A stretch of DNA of 5,038 nucleotides, taken from positions 1 through 5,038 of the forward strand of contig JAPLWC010000067.1 of NCBI GenBank assembly GCA_026396845.1, in the 5' to 3' direction. The position numbers were made by a program, and so were the translations under genes. The notes under the pieces were generated by a model. That model had not been told where the DNA came from, made no database searches, and worked only from the letters and a program-made list of their open reading frames with translations. Position 1 is the first letter of the stretch; each line of letters opens with the position of its first letter. Positions 1 to 5,038 of this stretch are shown here, piece by piece. The stretch is from Candidatus Gottesmanbacteria bacterium (lineage in GTDB: Bacteria > Patescibacteriota > Microgenomatia > UBA10105 > UBA927).

Positions 1-1
1 A

Positions 2-235
2 AGCACGGGATCTACCGGAAGTACCGGAGCCACGGGTAGTGCGGGTGCGAACGGGCCCACCGGCAGTACGGGATCAACCGGTGCCACCGGAAGTGCAGGA
101 GCCAACGGACCAACGGGAAGCACGGGATCTACCGGAAGTACGGGATCAACGGGAGCCACGGGAGCGAACGGGCCCACCGGCAGTACGGGATCAACGGGTG
201 CCACCGGAGGTGCAGGAGCAAGTGGCCCAACGGGA
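2..235 (+). repeat. 117-bp tandem repeat encoding collagen-like triplets (2 copies)
   Basis: Positions 2-118 and 119-235 align without gaps over 39 codons (13 Gly-X-Y triplets). By hand count they differ at 15 of 117 bases, about 87% identity. The array decays rightward into single triplets up to 298 and may continue left of the window. A shorter internal period of 18 residues (STG STG ATG SAG ANG PTG) is also visible. The repeat preserves frame, so gain or loss of units would change stalk length without breaking the gene. Confidence 0.85.
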
Positions 236-1795
236 CGTACAGGAGCTACCGGAGCCAATGGCCCCACCGGCGGCACGGGAGAAAAAGGAGCGGACGGATC
301 CCTATTATTTGATTATTATGCAACTGATAAGCTTATCTTCCCCTACCCCGACGGCGCGAAAAATCTTGGGGTAGGCGGTACAGATATTGCATCCTCAGAG
401 ATTGTCTTATTTGGTTCAAGTACCGGTGGCACAATCGGAGATATTTGGATGGGGAATACATTGAAACTTGGTCATCTTACATCGGGTGGTACTACTATCA
501 CGACAGCAGATTCAGGCGAAACTCTTCTCATTGCCCCTAATAACGCAAACATCCAATTTCAATCATCGGCCTATTTTATTGATACAAGCGGACAGCTCAC
601 CATAGCAAAAATTTATGACACTGAAGCAGCCTACTATCTTGATCTCAACGCCATTGGCACCTCATTAAACACAAAAGGCGCCATCACCGTCGGCGACGGC
701 ACGGGTAAAATCACCGCCGGAACGTATGACCCTGCCTATACGATTGACGGGGCTAAGTACTCCACGTTCCTTCCGTCTATGACCGGTGTCAAAGAAGAAA
801 CCACGGGAGTCGTCGTCACCAACGAGCTCGTTCCGGGCGTCGGATACCGCTCGATCATCGATTTTGGCAGTCAACCGGTGGGGAGTGATATTTGGCTATT
901 CAGTAAAGCAACGGATTTGAAAACCAATATTAATAATCTTGTGGTCCTTTTGAACCCCGAAGGGAATGCCCGTGTGTGGTACGACCTGGATATCCCCAAC
1001 TTTAAACTTGCTATTTACTCGTCCCTGCCGTCGCGGATTTCCTACCGGCTTACCGCTCCCCGCTTTGATACCAGTCAATGGTCTAACCTCAGGACCGGCG
1101 GGATAACGGGCTTTGATCTGACTCCCCTTATCACACCGATTCCTTATTCCGGACCCATTGCCACGCCGAGTGCTGACGGACTTGCAGGAATCACTGTAAC
1201 ACCTGCAAGCAGCGCAAGCGGCGTCCTCTACCAGGTGCAAAATTCCCTCTCCGAGCTTATCTATAATGTGGGCATATTTTCACAGGCGGCAATTGCAAAT
1301 CTGACCGCTGGCGTGATTGATGCACAAAAAGTCGTTTCACCGGTCGCAGAAGTCACCGAGGTGAAAACAAACGTCATCTCTCCCCTGTCCTCCGACTCTG
1401 TGGAAGTAAAACTCGGGCCGGCACAATCATTTACAATTTCCGACCAAACTAACACGCCCAAGGTTTCCTTTGACAGTATCGGGAATGCGACAATTGCGGG
1501 CACACTGCAAACACAATCGCTCGTTGTCAACCAAACAACGACCTTTGGCGGCGACGTGAGCCAGACCGGAGGCGTGAACGGCATGCCGGATCAGGAAAGT
1601 ATGGTCGCCAATGCAGGATTCGAATTGGCGGGAGCCAATTCGTCTATGCCCGACGCGTGGAGTTGTACCAATACCGGTACGGGTACCGGCTCCTGCAGCC
1701 GCAACACCACGAATTTCGTCCAGGGATCGGCAGCCATGGCTGTCAACAAATACGTCGACCAGCTACAGCGAAAAATCATCAACGCAAACGATTGA
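2..1795 (+). CDS. Collagen-like repeat surface/fibre protein, 5' part of a frame-broken gene (start outside window)
   Basis: The frame is open from the left edge and gives 597 residues before a TGA at 1793-1795. Residues 1-99 are 33 perfect X-Y-Gly triplets, mostly STG, ATG, ANG and PTG, a Thr-rich collagen-like stalk. Residues 100-240 are Gly/Ser/Thr-rich beta-type sequence. Around 242-356 lies a module with 'YDPAYTIDG', 'DIWLFSK' and 'YRLTAPRFD' (348-356), which I associate with CPR surface proteins; its function is unknown to me. Then come a helical-looking stretch ('AAIANLTAGVIDAQKVV') and a 'TNVISPL ... FDSIGNAT' beta module. From 534 a carbohydrate-binding-module-like start appears ('NAGFE', 'MPDAW', Cys555 and Cys565). 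The last dozen or so residues before the stop look unlike the domain, whose continuation is in the next frame. The protein is probably extracellular and adhesive. It is most likely the N-terminal part of one protein with the following frame, not an independent gene. The true start and signal peptide lie upstream. Confidence 0.88.
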   Translation, partial: STGSTGSTGATGSAGANGPTGSTGSTGATGSAGANGPTGSTGSTGSTGSTGATGANGPTGSTGSTGATGGAGASGPTGRTGATGANGPTGGTGEKGADGSLLFDYYATDKLIFPYPDGAKNLGVGGTDIASSEIVLFGSSTGGTIGDIWMGNTLKLGHLTSGGTTITTADSGETLLIAPNNANIQFQSSAYFIDTSGQLTIAKIYDTEAAYYLDLNAIGTSLNTKGAITVGDGTGKITAGTYDPAYTIDGAKYSTFLPSMTGVKEETTGVVVTNELVPGVGYRSIIDFGSQPVGSDIWLFSKATDLKTNINNLVVLLNPEGNARVWYDLDIPNFKLAIYSSLPSRISYRLTAPRFDTSQWSNLRTGGITGFDLTPLITPIPYSGPIATPSADGLAGITVTPASSASGVLYQVQNSLSELIYNVGIFSQAAIANLTAGVIDAQKVVSPVAEVTEVKTNVISPLSSDSVEVKLGPAQSFTISDQTNTPKVSFDSIGNATIAGTLQTQSLVVNQTTTFGGDVSQTGGVNGMPDQESMVANAGFELAGANSSMPDAWSCTNTGTGTGSCSRNTTNFVQGSAAMAVNKYVDQLQRKIINAND

Positions 1796-3419
1796 CGTCG
1801 GAACGAGTTGGGCACGCGCCGGCGGTATCGTGAGCGGTATCGCGGCTACGGCATATGTCGATTCTGTCCGTGTCATACCTCAAGCGACGACAAATGCAAT
1901 TGACATAGCGGAAAATTATTTCGCCTCGGCAGAGCTTCCGCCCGGTACAATAGTCCAAATATCACCGGTGAACGATTCGGCGGTCGAAAGGGCAACCGCA
2001 AGCGCCGCACTCATCGGCATTGTTTCAACCAATCCTGCAATGACCCTCGGCAGCGGTATTGAGGATGAAAATATGCTGACGCCGGTTGCGTTATCCGGCC
2101 GGGTTCCGGCTATTGTTTCCGACGGAAACGGACCAATTGCAAACGGTGATGCTATCACGTCAAGCACCATGCCCGGCGTCGGCGCGAAAGCCGTGGATGC
2201 CGGCATGACGGTTGGAAAAGCGCTGGAACCGTTTGCGCCCGACTCCGCCAGCTGGCGGACCAGCTGTCCCGCGGCTGCATCCGCCGATAGTATCGTCTGG
2301 CCCGCGGATGACGGGACAAATACTGCCAAGCCCTGCTTCAAGCTTCCCGACCCTTCTCCGCCAGCTGGCGGATCAGGGCAAGCTTACATATATATCGGGA
2401 AAATCATGACGTTCATTAATGTCACCTGGTTTGCGCCTCCTGTCACTGCCGAACTTCGCACGGACACCCTGTACGCCGACCGGATTATCAGCAAATTTGG
2501 TTCATTTGATGAACTGAAAACAACCACCGCATCGGCAACCTATATAACAAATGTCATGAATATCTTTACTGCAACACCTTCTTCCGGCCTCGTGTCTCCC
2601 GCGGCAGATGCGACTGAATCGGGAATACTCGATCTCGGTCCCCCTACGGACGCAACCATGAGCGCTACCATCCAAATTGATAAAGATGTCACGATTACCT
2701 CATCCCTGGGAGTCCTCGGAACAACGACGCTGGGGGCTACGACCATTTCCGATTCGCTTATGGTCGACGGCTCGCTCCTCCTAACCGGCAGCAGAATTGA
2801 ATCCGCCGGCGACACGCTGTATCTAAACCGCGGCAAGTTTGCGGATGTCAGTATTATGGATGGGGCCCTCATCGTTGATACCCACGGCAACGTGGCCCTT
2901 GCCGGCGATCTCGCTGTATTCGGGACCATCGCGACCAACACCATCTCTCCGTTGGGCGACGGAAACGTGACGGTGAACCTCGCGCACAACCCGTTGGCGG
3001 CAACAGAAAGCGGACAACTGGCACGTCCGCCAGCTGGCGGATTCGGACAATTGATAGTATCAGGCGCCGATAATATGCCGGTCGTGGCATTTGACTCCGG
3101 CGGCAACGCCACCCTGTCCGGCGGACTCATGACCAGCAAGCTCTATATTGCGGACGCATCGCCGGTTGGGGCAACCGAGTCCGGAACACTTACCGGCAAC
3201 GAAACCATCGGAAAGGGAACATTACCGGCATACCAAACGCAAGTGACTGTTTCTACAACGAAAGTGACAAGCAATAGCTTTATCTATCTCACACCAGTCA
3301 CAAACCCGGGCAACCACGTCCTCTATGTGATAACGAAAGAACCGGGAGTCGGATTTACCATCGGCATCAACACCAGCTGGAATCAAAATATGGACTTCAA
3401 CTGGTGGATAGTAAATTAA
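1611..3419 (+). CDS. Surface/fibre protein, 3' part of the frame-broken gene (DIAENY domain and NWWIVN C-terminus)
   Basis: The open frame is +1 relative to the preceding one. The first 45 or so codons from the ATG at 1611 are Arg/Pro-rich shadow sequence with no ribosome-binding site, so meaningful coding starts at about 1750. From there: the tail of the carbohydrate-binding-like domain ('TSWARAGG ... AYVDSVRV'); a domain from DIAENY (1902-1919) to 'GKIMTFINVTWF' (ends 2432), containing 'GIVSTNP', 'VALSGRVPAIV' and 'NGPIANGDAITSS'; a 'DTLYADRIISKFGSF' segment; beta-rich repeats with three 'ATESG' motifs; a second 'TNTISPL ... FDSGGNAT' module; and a C-terminal domain ending 'FNWWIVN'. The DIAENY domain faintly recalls the autoproteolytic Peptidase_G2 domain of phage appendage proteins, but I cannot confirm that. 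Only two Cys occur in the genuine part, bracketing a loop at about 2265-2336. The gene is probably not translated by itself: it needs the upstream frame, or is a pseudogene fragment. Confidence 0.8.
   Translation: MQDSNWREPIRLCPTRGVVPIPVRVPAPAAATPRISSRDRQPWLSTNTSTSYSEKSSTQTIDVGTSWARAGGIVSGIAATAYVDSVRVIPQATTNAIDIAENYFASAELPPGTIVQISPVNDSAVERATASAALIGIVSTNPAMTLGSGIEDENMLTPVALSGRVPAIVSDGNGPIANGDAITSSTMPGVGAKAVDAGMTVGKALEPFAPDSASWRTSCPAAASADSIVWPADDGTNTAKPCFKLPDPSPPAGGSGQAYIYIGKIMTFINVTWFAPPVTAELRTDTLYADRIISKFGSFDELKTTTASATYITNVMNIFTATPSSGLVSPAADATESGILDLGPPTDATMSATIQIDKDVTITSSLGVLGTTTLGATTISDSLMVDGSLLLTGSRIESAGDTLYLNRGKFADVSIMDGALIVDTHGNVALAGDLAVFGTIATNTISPLGDGNVTVNLAHNPLAATESGQLARPPAGGFGQLIVSGADNMPVVAFDSGGNATLSGGLMTSKLYIADASPVGATESGTLTGNETIGKGTLPAYQTQVTVSTTKVTSNSFIYLTPVTNPGNHVLYVITKEPGVGFTIGINTSWNQNMDFNWWIVN
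1742..1780 (+). other. Frame break (+1) within a carbohydrate-binding-module-like domain
   Basis: Upstream, frame 2 reads sensibly through 'VQGSAAMAVN'. Downstream, frame 3 reads sensibly from about 'TSYSEKSSTQTIDV'. Removing one base near AACAAAT (1745-1751), or one A from the A5 run at 1771-1775, joins the frames. The joined domain would still lack the central strands ('TYTLSFWAK'-like) normally found between the 'SLKV'-like strand and the 'TSWQRV'-like strand in CBM_4_9-type folds. A non-multiple-of-three internal deletion therefore fits better than a simple one-base slip. Confidence 0.72.
2244..2259. repeat. 16-bp palindrome TCCGCCAGCTGGCGGA, copy 1
   Basis: This is a perfect self-complementary 16-mer within the coding sequence, starting on a codon boundary and read as S-A-S-W-R. 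It lies just before the first Cys of the Cys-bracketed loop in the DIAENY domain. Confidence 0.9.
2357..2372. repeat. 16-bp palindrome TCCGCCAGCTGGCGGA, copy 2
   Basis: Identical to copy 1 but shifted in frame, so it is read as P-P-A-G-G. It starts 113 bp after copy 1, just after the second Cys of the loop, so the two copies bracket a 97-bp segment. Weak flanking complementarity (CCT on the left, AGG on the right) slightly extends the potential hairpin. Confidence 0.9.
3026..3041. repeat. 16-bp palindrome TCCGCCAGCTGGCGGA, copy 3
   Basis: Third identical copy, read as P-P-A-G-G like copy 2. It lies in a region 18 residues longer than the matching part of the paralogous module in the 5' portion of the gene (45 versus 27 residues between TN-x-ISPL and FDS-x-GNAT), which suggests it arrived with an insertion. 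Confidence 0.9.
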
Positions 3420-3424
3420 GGGAT

Positions 3425-3445
3425 GTACAGGGAACATACCTGTAC
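3425..3445. terminator. Hairpin between convergent genes, possible shared terminator
   Basis: GTACAGG (3425-3431) pairs perfectly with CCTGTAC (3439-3445) around the 7-nt loop GAACATA. The hairpin sits 5 nt after the TAA of the plus-strand surface gene and directly abuts the stop codon of the minus-strand nucleotidyltransferase gene. No U-tract follows on either strand, so it is not a canonical intrinsic terminator. Its position in a 26-bp convergent gap supports a role in 3'-end formation. Confidence 0.5.
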
Positions 3446-4060
3446 CTACAAGCACTTAATGAAGCTTACTATATCAACTTTTAACTTTTTGTAAAAGTGA
3501 TCGTTTAATCCAATCTCTAACGCATGAGTTCTTTCGCTAAGCAATTGACTGAATACGTCAATACATGTTCCAAAATTATACGTTTTCAATATCGTTTTTA
3601 GCTTCCAGGCATCATACGTCTTAGTTTTAAAAAGAGATAAAATATCTAAAAAGTCTTTCTCCCCCTTGGGAGTCCTACCCCGTACGCCCAGTACATAGAT
3701 TTTCAGGCACATAAGCCACTCTCTTTCCAGAACACGAAAGCCCTCCAGAGAACGGGAATTATTCATCAATACCTCAACGGGTATTCCTATGGAAGAAAAG
3801 TGGGGAAGGTACATATCTATCTGGACCCCTCCCCTTCTTGCTTCATATTTCTTTAAGCGTTCATTTTTAACGACATCATATTCCTTTTTCAGTTTTCCCA
3901 ACTCACCATATTCAACCAACATATCTATATCCTTCGACTTAAGTTCCTTGGTATACAGATAGGTTGCCCACCCGCCGATGAGAACAAACGTAATTTCTTT
4001 ATTAAGCGTCTTTAGTTCTTTCCAGCTCTCTTGTGTAATGAGGTCATGATAATAGTTCAT
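3446..4060 (-). CDS. AbiEii-like nucleotidyltransferase, putative type IV toxin
   Basis: This 204-residue protein has a nucleotidyltransferase-fold signature. A Gly-Gly motif follows a hydrophobic strand ('FVLIGGWATYL', GG at 29-30). A 'SKDIDMLV' motif supplies metal-binding Asp44 and Asp46. A third acidic residue lies on a later strand ('VQIDMYL', Asp82). The C-terminal half has a basic/acidic helical signature (Lys120, then 'KDFLDI' at 135-140) as in AbiEii/MNT-type toxins. Family members transfer nucleotides to targets such as tRNA acceptor ends; the substrate here is unknown. The gene starts 17 nt inside the end of the upstream HTH gene, which indicates one operon and translational coupling. 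A good Shine-Dalgarno (4065-4072) supports the ATG at 4058-4060. Base composition is more AT-rich than the surface genes, consistent with transfer. An alternative is a stand-alone nucleotidyltransferase of unknown function, but the HTH partner makes toxin-antitoxin more likely. All catalytic residues appear intact. Confidence 0.82.
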   Translation of the reverse strand: MNYYHDLITQESWKELKTLNKEITFVLIGGWATYLYTKELKSKDIDMLVEYGELGKLKKEYDVVKNERLKKYEARRGGVQIDMYLPHFSSIGIPVEVLMNNSRSLEGFRVLEREWLMCLKIYVLGVRGRTPKGEKDFLDILSLFKTKTYDAWKLKTILKTYNFGTCIDVFSQLLSERTHALEIGLNDHFYKKLKVDIVSFIKCL

Positions 4061-4643
4061 CTATCTTCCTTTCCAGCTCAATCAAAAAATCTTTGGCGTA
4101 CCAATCATGAAGGTTCCACACATCAACAAACGTCTGCGCCAGCGTCGTCGTTACACCGTACTCCGGTTGTTTGGGGAATACATCCAAAACAAAAAGGTTG
4201 GGACTGTCTGATTTGACTTCCGGGAAACGCTTTGTAAGCGTGTCTATTTTTGTTTTGTCAAAATAAAAATAGACTTTTGAATAATCCGCCGGCGGTTCTT
4301 TCAATATCATCCTGGCGGCTGTATAGCAGGCAAAAATCGCCCCGTCGGGACAGCGCCCTTCAATCTCTAAGATTGGCTCGTCTACATACGTCTGATAGAT
4401 AATATCTTTTTTGAAATTTCTGTGTGTGGCCCAAAAGTAAAGCAGTTTTTTTACGTCCCGAAGAACGAAAAATCTGCTCGATACGTCAGCGGCTCCGATA
4501 TCGGCAATTTGCCGGATGGCCGAATGTACCGTACTTAGCGAATAGCCAAGTTCATAGGCCAATGCCTTTTGGGTGCTCTGAAATTGACCTTTTTCGAGAG
4601 CCAAATAGAGAATGTGATGCCATATCGTTTCGATCTTTAACAT
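4044..4643 (-). CDS. AbiEi-like winged-helix regulator, putative antitoxin
   Basis: A 199-residue protein, first gene of a two-gene operon. Residues 8-70 or so look like a winged helix-turn-helix: helices 'WHHILYLALEKG' and 'TQKALAYELG', a recognition helix around 33-47 ('GYSLSTVHSAIRQIADI'), then a wing and linker ('FFVLRDVKKLLYFWATHR'). The C-terminal half contains 'CPDGAIFACYTAARM' (98-112), 'YSKVYFYFD' and 'NLFVLDVF', resembling the C-terminal antitoxin domain of AbiEi-type proteins. In characterised AbiE systems the HTH protein represses its own promoter and neutralises the nucleotidyltransferase without stable binding (type IV). The order antitoxin-then-toxin and the 17-nt overlap match that design. 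The start at 4643 is supported by a strong promoter ending 9 nt upstream. No Shine-Dalgarno is present, so translation is probably leaderless. The protein could instead be only a repressor; family assignment is by motif and context, not alignment. Confidence 0.78.
   Translation of the reverse strand: MLKIETIWHHILYLALEKGQFQSTQKALAYELGYSLSTVHSAIRQIADIGAADVSSRFFVLRDVKKLLYFWATHRNFKKDIIYQTYVDEPILEIEGRCPDGAIFACYTAARMILKEPPADYSKVYFYFDKTKIDTLTKRFPEVKSDSPNLFVLDVFPKQPEYGVTTTLAQTFVDVWNLHDWYAKDFLIELERKIDELLS
4065..4072 (-). promoter_or_regulatory. Ribosome-binding site for the nucleotidyltransferase gene
   Basis: On the minus strand AAAGGAAG lies 4 nt before the ATG at 4060, inside the 3' end of the upstream gene. 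It fixes the start of the downstream gene. It also contrasts with the upstream gene, which has no such site. Confidence 0.7.
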
Positions 4644-4652
4644 ACTAAAATA

Positions 4653-4681
4653 AGTATATTTCGATATCTATCGAAAGTCAA
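4653..4681 (-). promoter_or_regulatory. Sigma-70-type promoter of the toxin-antitoxin operon
   Basis: On the minus strand, TTGACT (-35, 4681-4676), a 17-bp spacer and TATACT (-10, 4658-4653) give 5/6 matches to each consensus hexamer at the ideal spacing. The predicted transcription start is near 4646, only about 3 nt before the ATG at 4643, so the transcript would be essentially leaderless. Confidence 0.75.
4659..4676. promoter_or_regulatory. 18-bp perfect dyad operator in the promoter spacer
   Basis: TTTCGATA (4659-4666), a 2-bp centre TC, and TATCGAAA (4669-4676) form a perfect inverted repeat with 8-bp arms. It fills the space between the -10 and -35 boxes and overlaps the last base of the -35. 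A dimeric repressor here would block RNA polymerase. The winged-helix protein encoded just downstream is the obvious candidate ligand (inference). Confidence 0.72.
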
Positions 4682-4691
4682 GCATACGCAC

Positions 4692-4720
4692 TTGACAAAG
4701 GAAAAAAATCAAACTACTGT
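4692..4720 (+). promoter_or_regulatory. Divergent promoter of the downstream surface-protein gene
   Basis: A perfect -35 TTGACA (4692-4697) is followed after 17 bp by TACTGT (4715-4720), a weak -10 that keeps the key first T, second A and last T. Counting 7 nt on, transcription would start at the A of the ATG at 4727, a leaderless message. AT-rich TATATATA follows at once, so a shifted -10 with longer spacing is possible. The -35 is only 10 bp from that of the opposing promoter. Confidence 0.55.
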
Positions 4721-4726
4721 ATATAT

Positions 4727-5038
4727 ATGAAGCCTGCTCGGCTGGTTGGTGTTGTTACTGGTATAGTGAGTGTGGTGTTTTTGACCGTCGTCTACATGCA
4801 GCGAAGCTACCTGCATTTCATACTCCCCGAACCCGTCTTTGCCAAAGCGAACTTTATCGGCATATTTGAAGACAGCGCTAATTCCGCTTATAGATTAGAT
4901 CCCGCAAATACAACGACTTCTTCCCTTACCGTCGCCGGCAAGGTCGGCATCGGGACAACGTCGCCGGCAACAGCACTGGATGTCGTAGGAACTGTTGATG
5001 CTACACTTTTTACCGGTCCTTTAACTGGAAACGCAACT
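4727..5038 (+). CDS. Membrane-anchored or secreted fibre-like surface protein, N-terminal part (continues past window)
   Basis: ATG at 4727 opens a frame without stops to the window end (104 codons). The N-terminus is 'MKPAR' followed by a hydrophobic stretch of about 18 residues ('LVGVVTGIVSVVFLTVVY'), a signal peptide or signal anchor; 'VFAKA' near residue 42 could be a cleavage site. After it come 'FIGIFEDSANSAYRLDP', then 'SLTVAGKVGIGTTSP' and 'ALDVVGTVDATLFTGPLTGNAT'. The 'VGIGTTSP...LDV.G' motif is common at the start of tail-fibre-like and CPR surface proteins. There is no Shine-Dalgarno near the ATG (nearest GGA about 24 nt upstream), but a promoter places transcription start at the ATG. 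The gene resembles in style the broken surface gene at the left, which probably began similarly outside the window. Ligand and exact role are unknown; a cell-surface adhesin is the best guess. Confidence 0.8.
   Translation, partial: MKPARLVGVVTGIVSVVFLTVVYMQRSYLHFILPEPVFAKANFIGIFEDSANSAYRLDPANTTTSSLTVAGKVGIGTTSPATALDVVGTVDATLFTGPLTGNAT

Noticed and set aside
2..298. Possible CRISPR-like or short regulatory repeat array
   Set aside because: The repetition follows codons of Gly-X-Y triplets without unique spacers; it is protein-coding repetition.
39..374. 111-residue plus-strand open frame rich in Pro, Arg and Glu
   Set aside because: It is the out-of-frame reading of the collagen-like repeat; the X-Y-Gly frame is continuous through the same bases and on into a real domain series.
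665..1584. Several minus-strand open frames of 69-114 residues
   Set aside because: Antisense shadows of the plus-strand surface gene with no recognisable motifs.
1793..1795. TGA read as Gly or Trp under an alternative code to rescue the surface gene
   Set aside because: Reading through would stay in the wrong frame; the sensible continuation is in the +1 frame, and the other genes fit the standard code.
2540..3139. 199-residue minus-strand open frame
   Set aside because: It lies antisense to well-patterned surface-protein coding sequence, has no domain-like features or ribosome-binding site, and its openness is explained by the codon bias of the plus-strand gene.
4285..4295. TCCGCCGGCGG, a short palindrome resembling the arms of the 16-bp element
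   Set aside because: It lacks the central AGCT and the final A, and GC-rich short palindromes are easily produced by Pro/Ala codons; not counted as a fourth copy.
4031..4648. Short plus-strand open frames over the toxin-antitoxin genes (61 and 74 residues)
   Set aside because: They overlap clear minus-strand coding sequence and show no start signals or domain patterns.

Overview
The window looks like accessory surface-protein DNA from a Candidate Phyla Radiation (Patescibacteria) genome, probably a metagenomic contig. This is an inference from protein style. It rests on giant secreted proteins built from collagen-like Gly-X-Thr repeats, a 'VGIGTTSP' motif, a 'YRLTAPRFD' module, a 'DIAENY ... 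GKIMTFIN' domain and a 'NWWIVN' C-terminus, a combination I associate with CPR bacteria. No rRNA, tRNA or marker gene is present to confirm it. All genes read normally with the standard bacterial code.

Layout. (1) Positions 2-3419, plus strand: one very large surface or fibre protein, open at the left edge. It is split into two reading frames at about 1742-1780. The break lies inside a carbohydrate-binding-module-like domain that also seems to have lost its middle, so this is probably an out-of-frame deletion, or an assembly collapse, in one ancestral gene. The 5' part has 33 collagen-like triplets made from a 117-bp tandem repeat. The 3' part carries three copies of the 16-bp perfect palindrome TCCGCCAGCTGGCGGA inside the coding sequence, read in two different frames. 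(2) Positions 3425-3445: a hairpin between convergent genes. (3) Positions 3446-4643, minus strand: a two-gene, 17-nt-overlapping operon resembling an AbiEi/AbiEii (type IV) toxin-antitoxin pair: a winged-helix regulator or antitoxin followed by a nucleotidyltransferase toxin. (4) Positions 4644-4726: an 83-bp divergent control region. It holds a near-consensus promoter for the toxin-antitoxin operon, whose spacer is filled by an 18-bp perfect operator-like dyad, and a facing promoter for the next surface gene. Both promoters predict transcripts starting at or within about 3 nt of the ATG (leaderless). (5) Positions 4727-5038, plus strand: the start of a second membrane-anchored or secreted fibre-like protein, running off the right edge.

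How it fits together. A toxin-antitoxin cassette sits between two surface-protein genes of the same general style. Its dyad, probably the antitoxin's autoregulatory site, lies about 15 bp from the -35 box of the second surface gene, so antitoxin binding or promoter competition could couple the two. The long surface gene appears to have been altered by repeat expansion, palindrome-associated insertions and the frame-disrupting break, as expected of fast-evolving cell-surface proteins.
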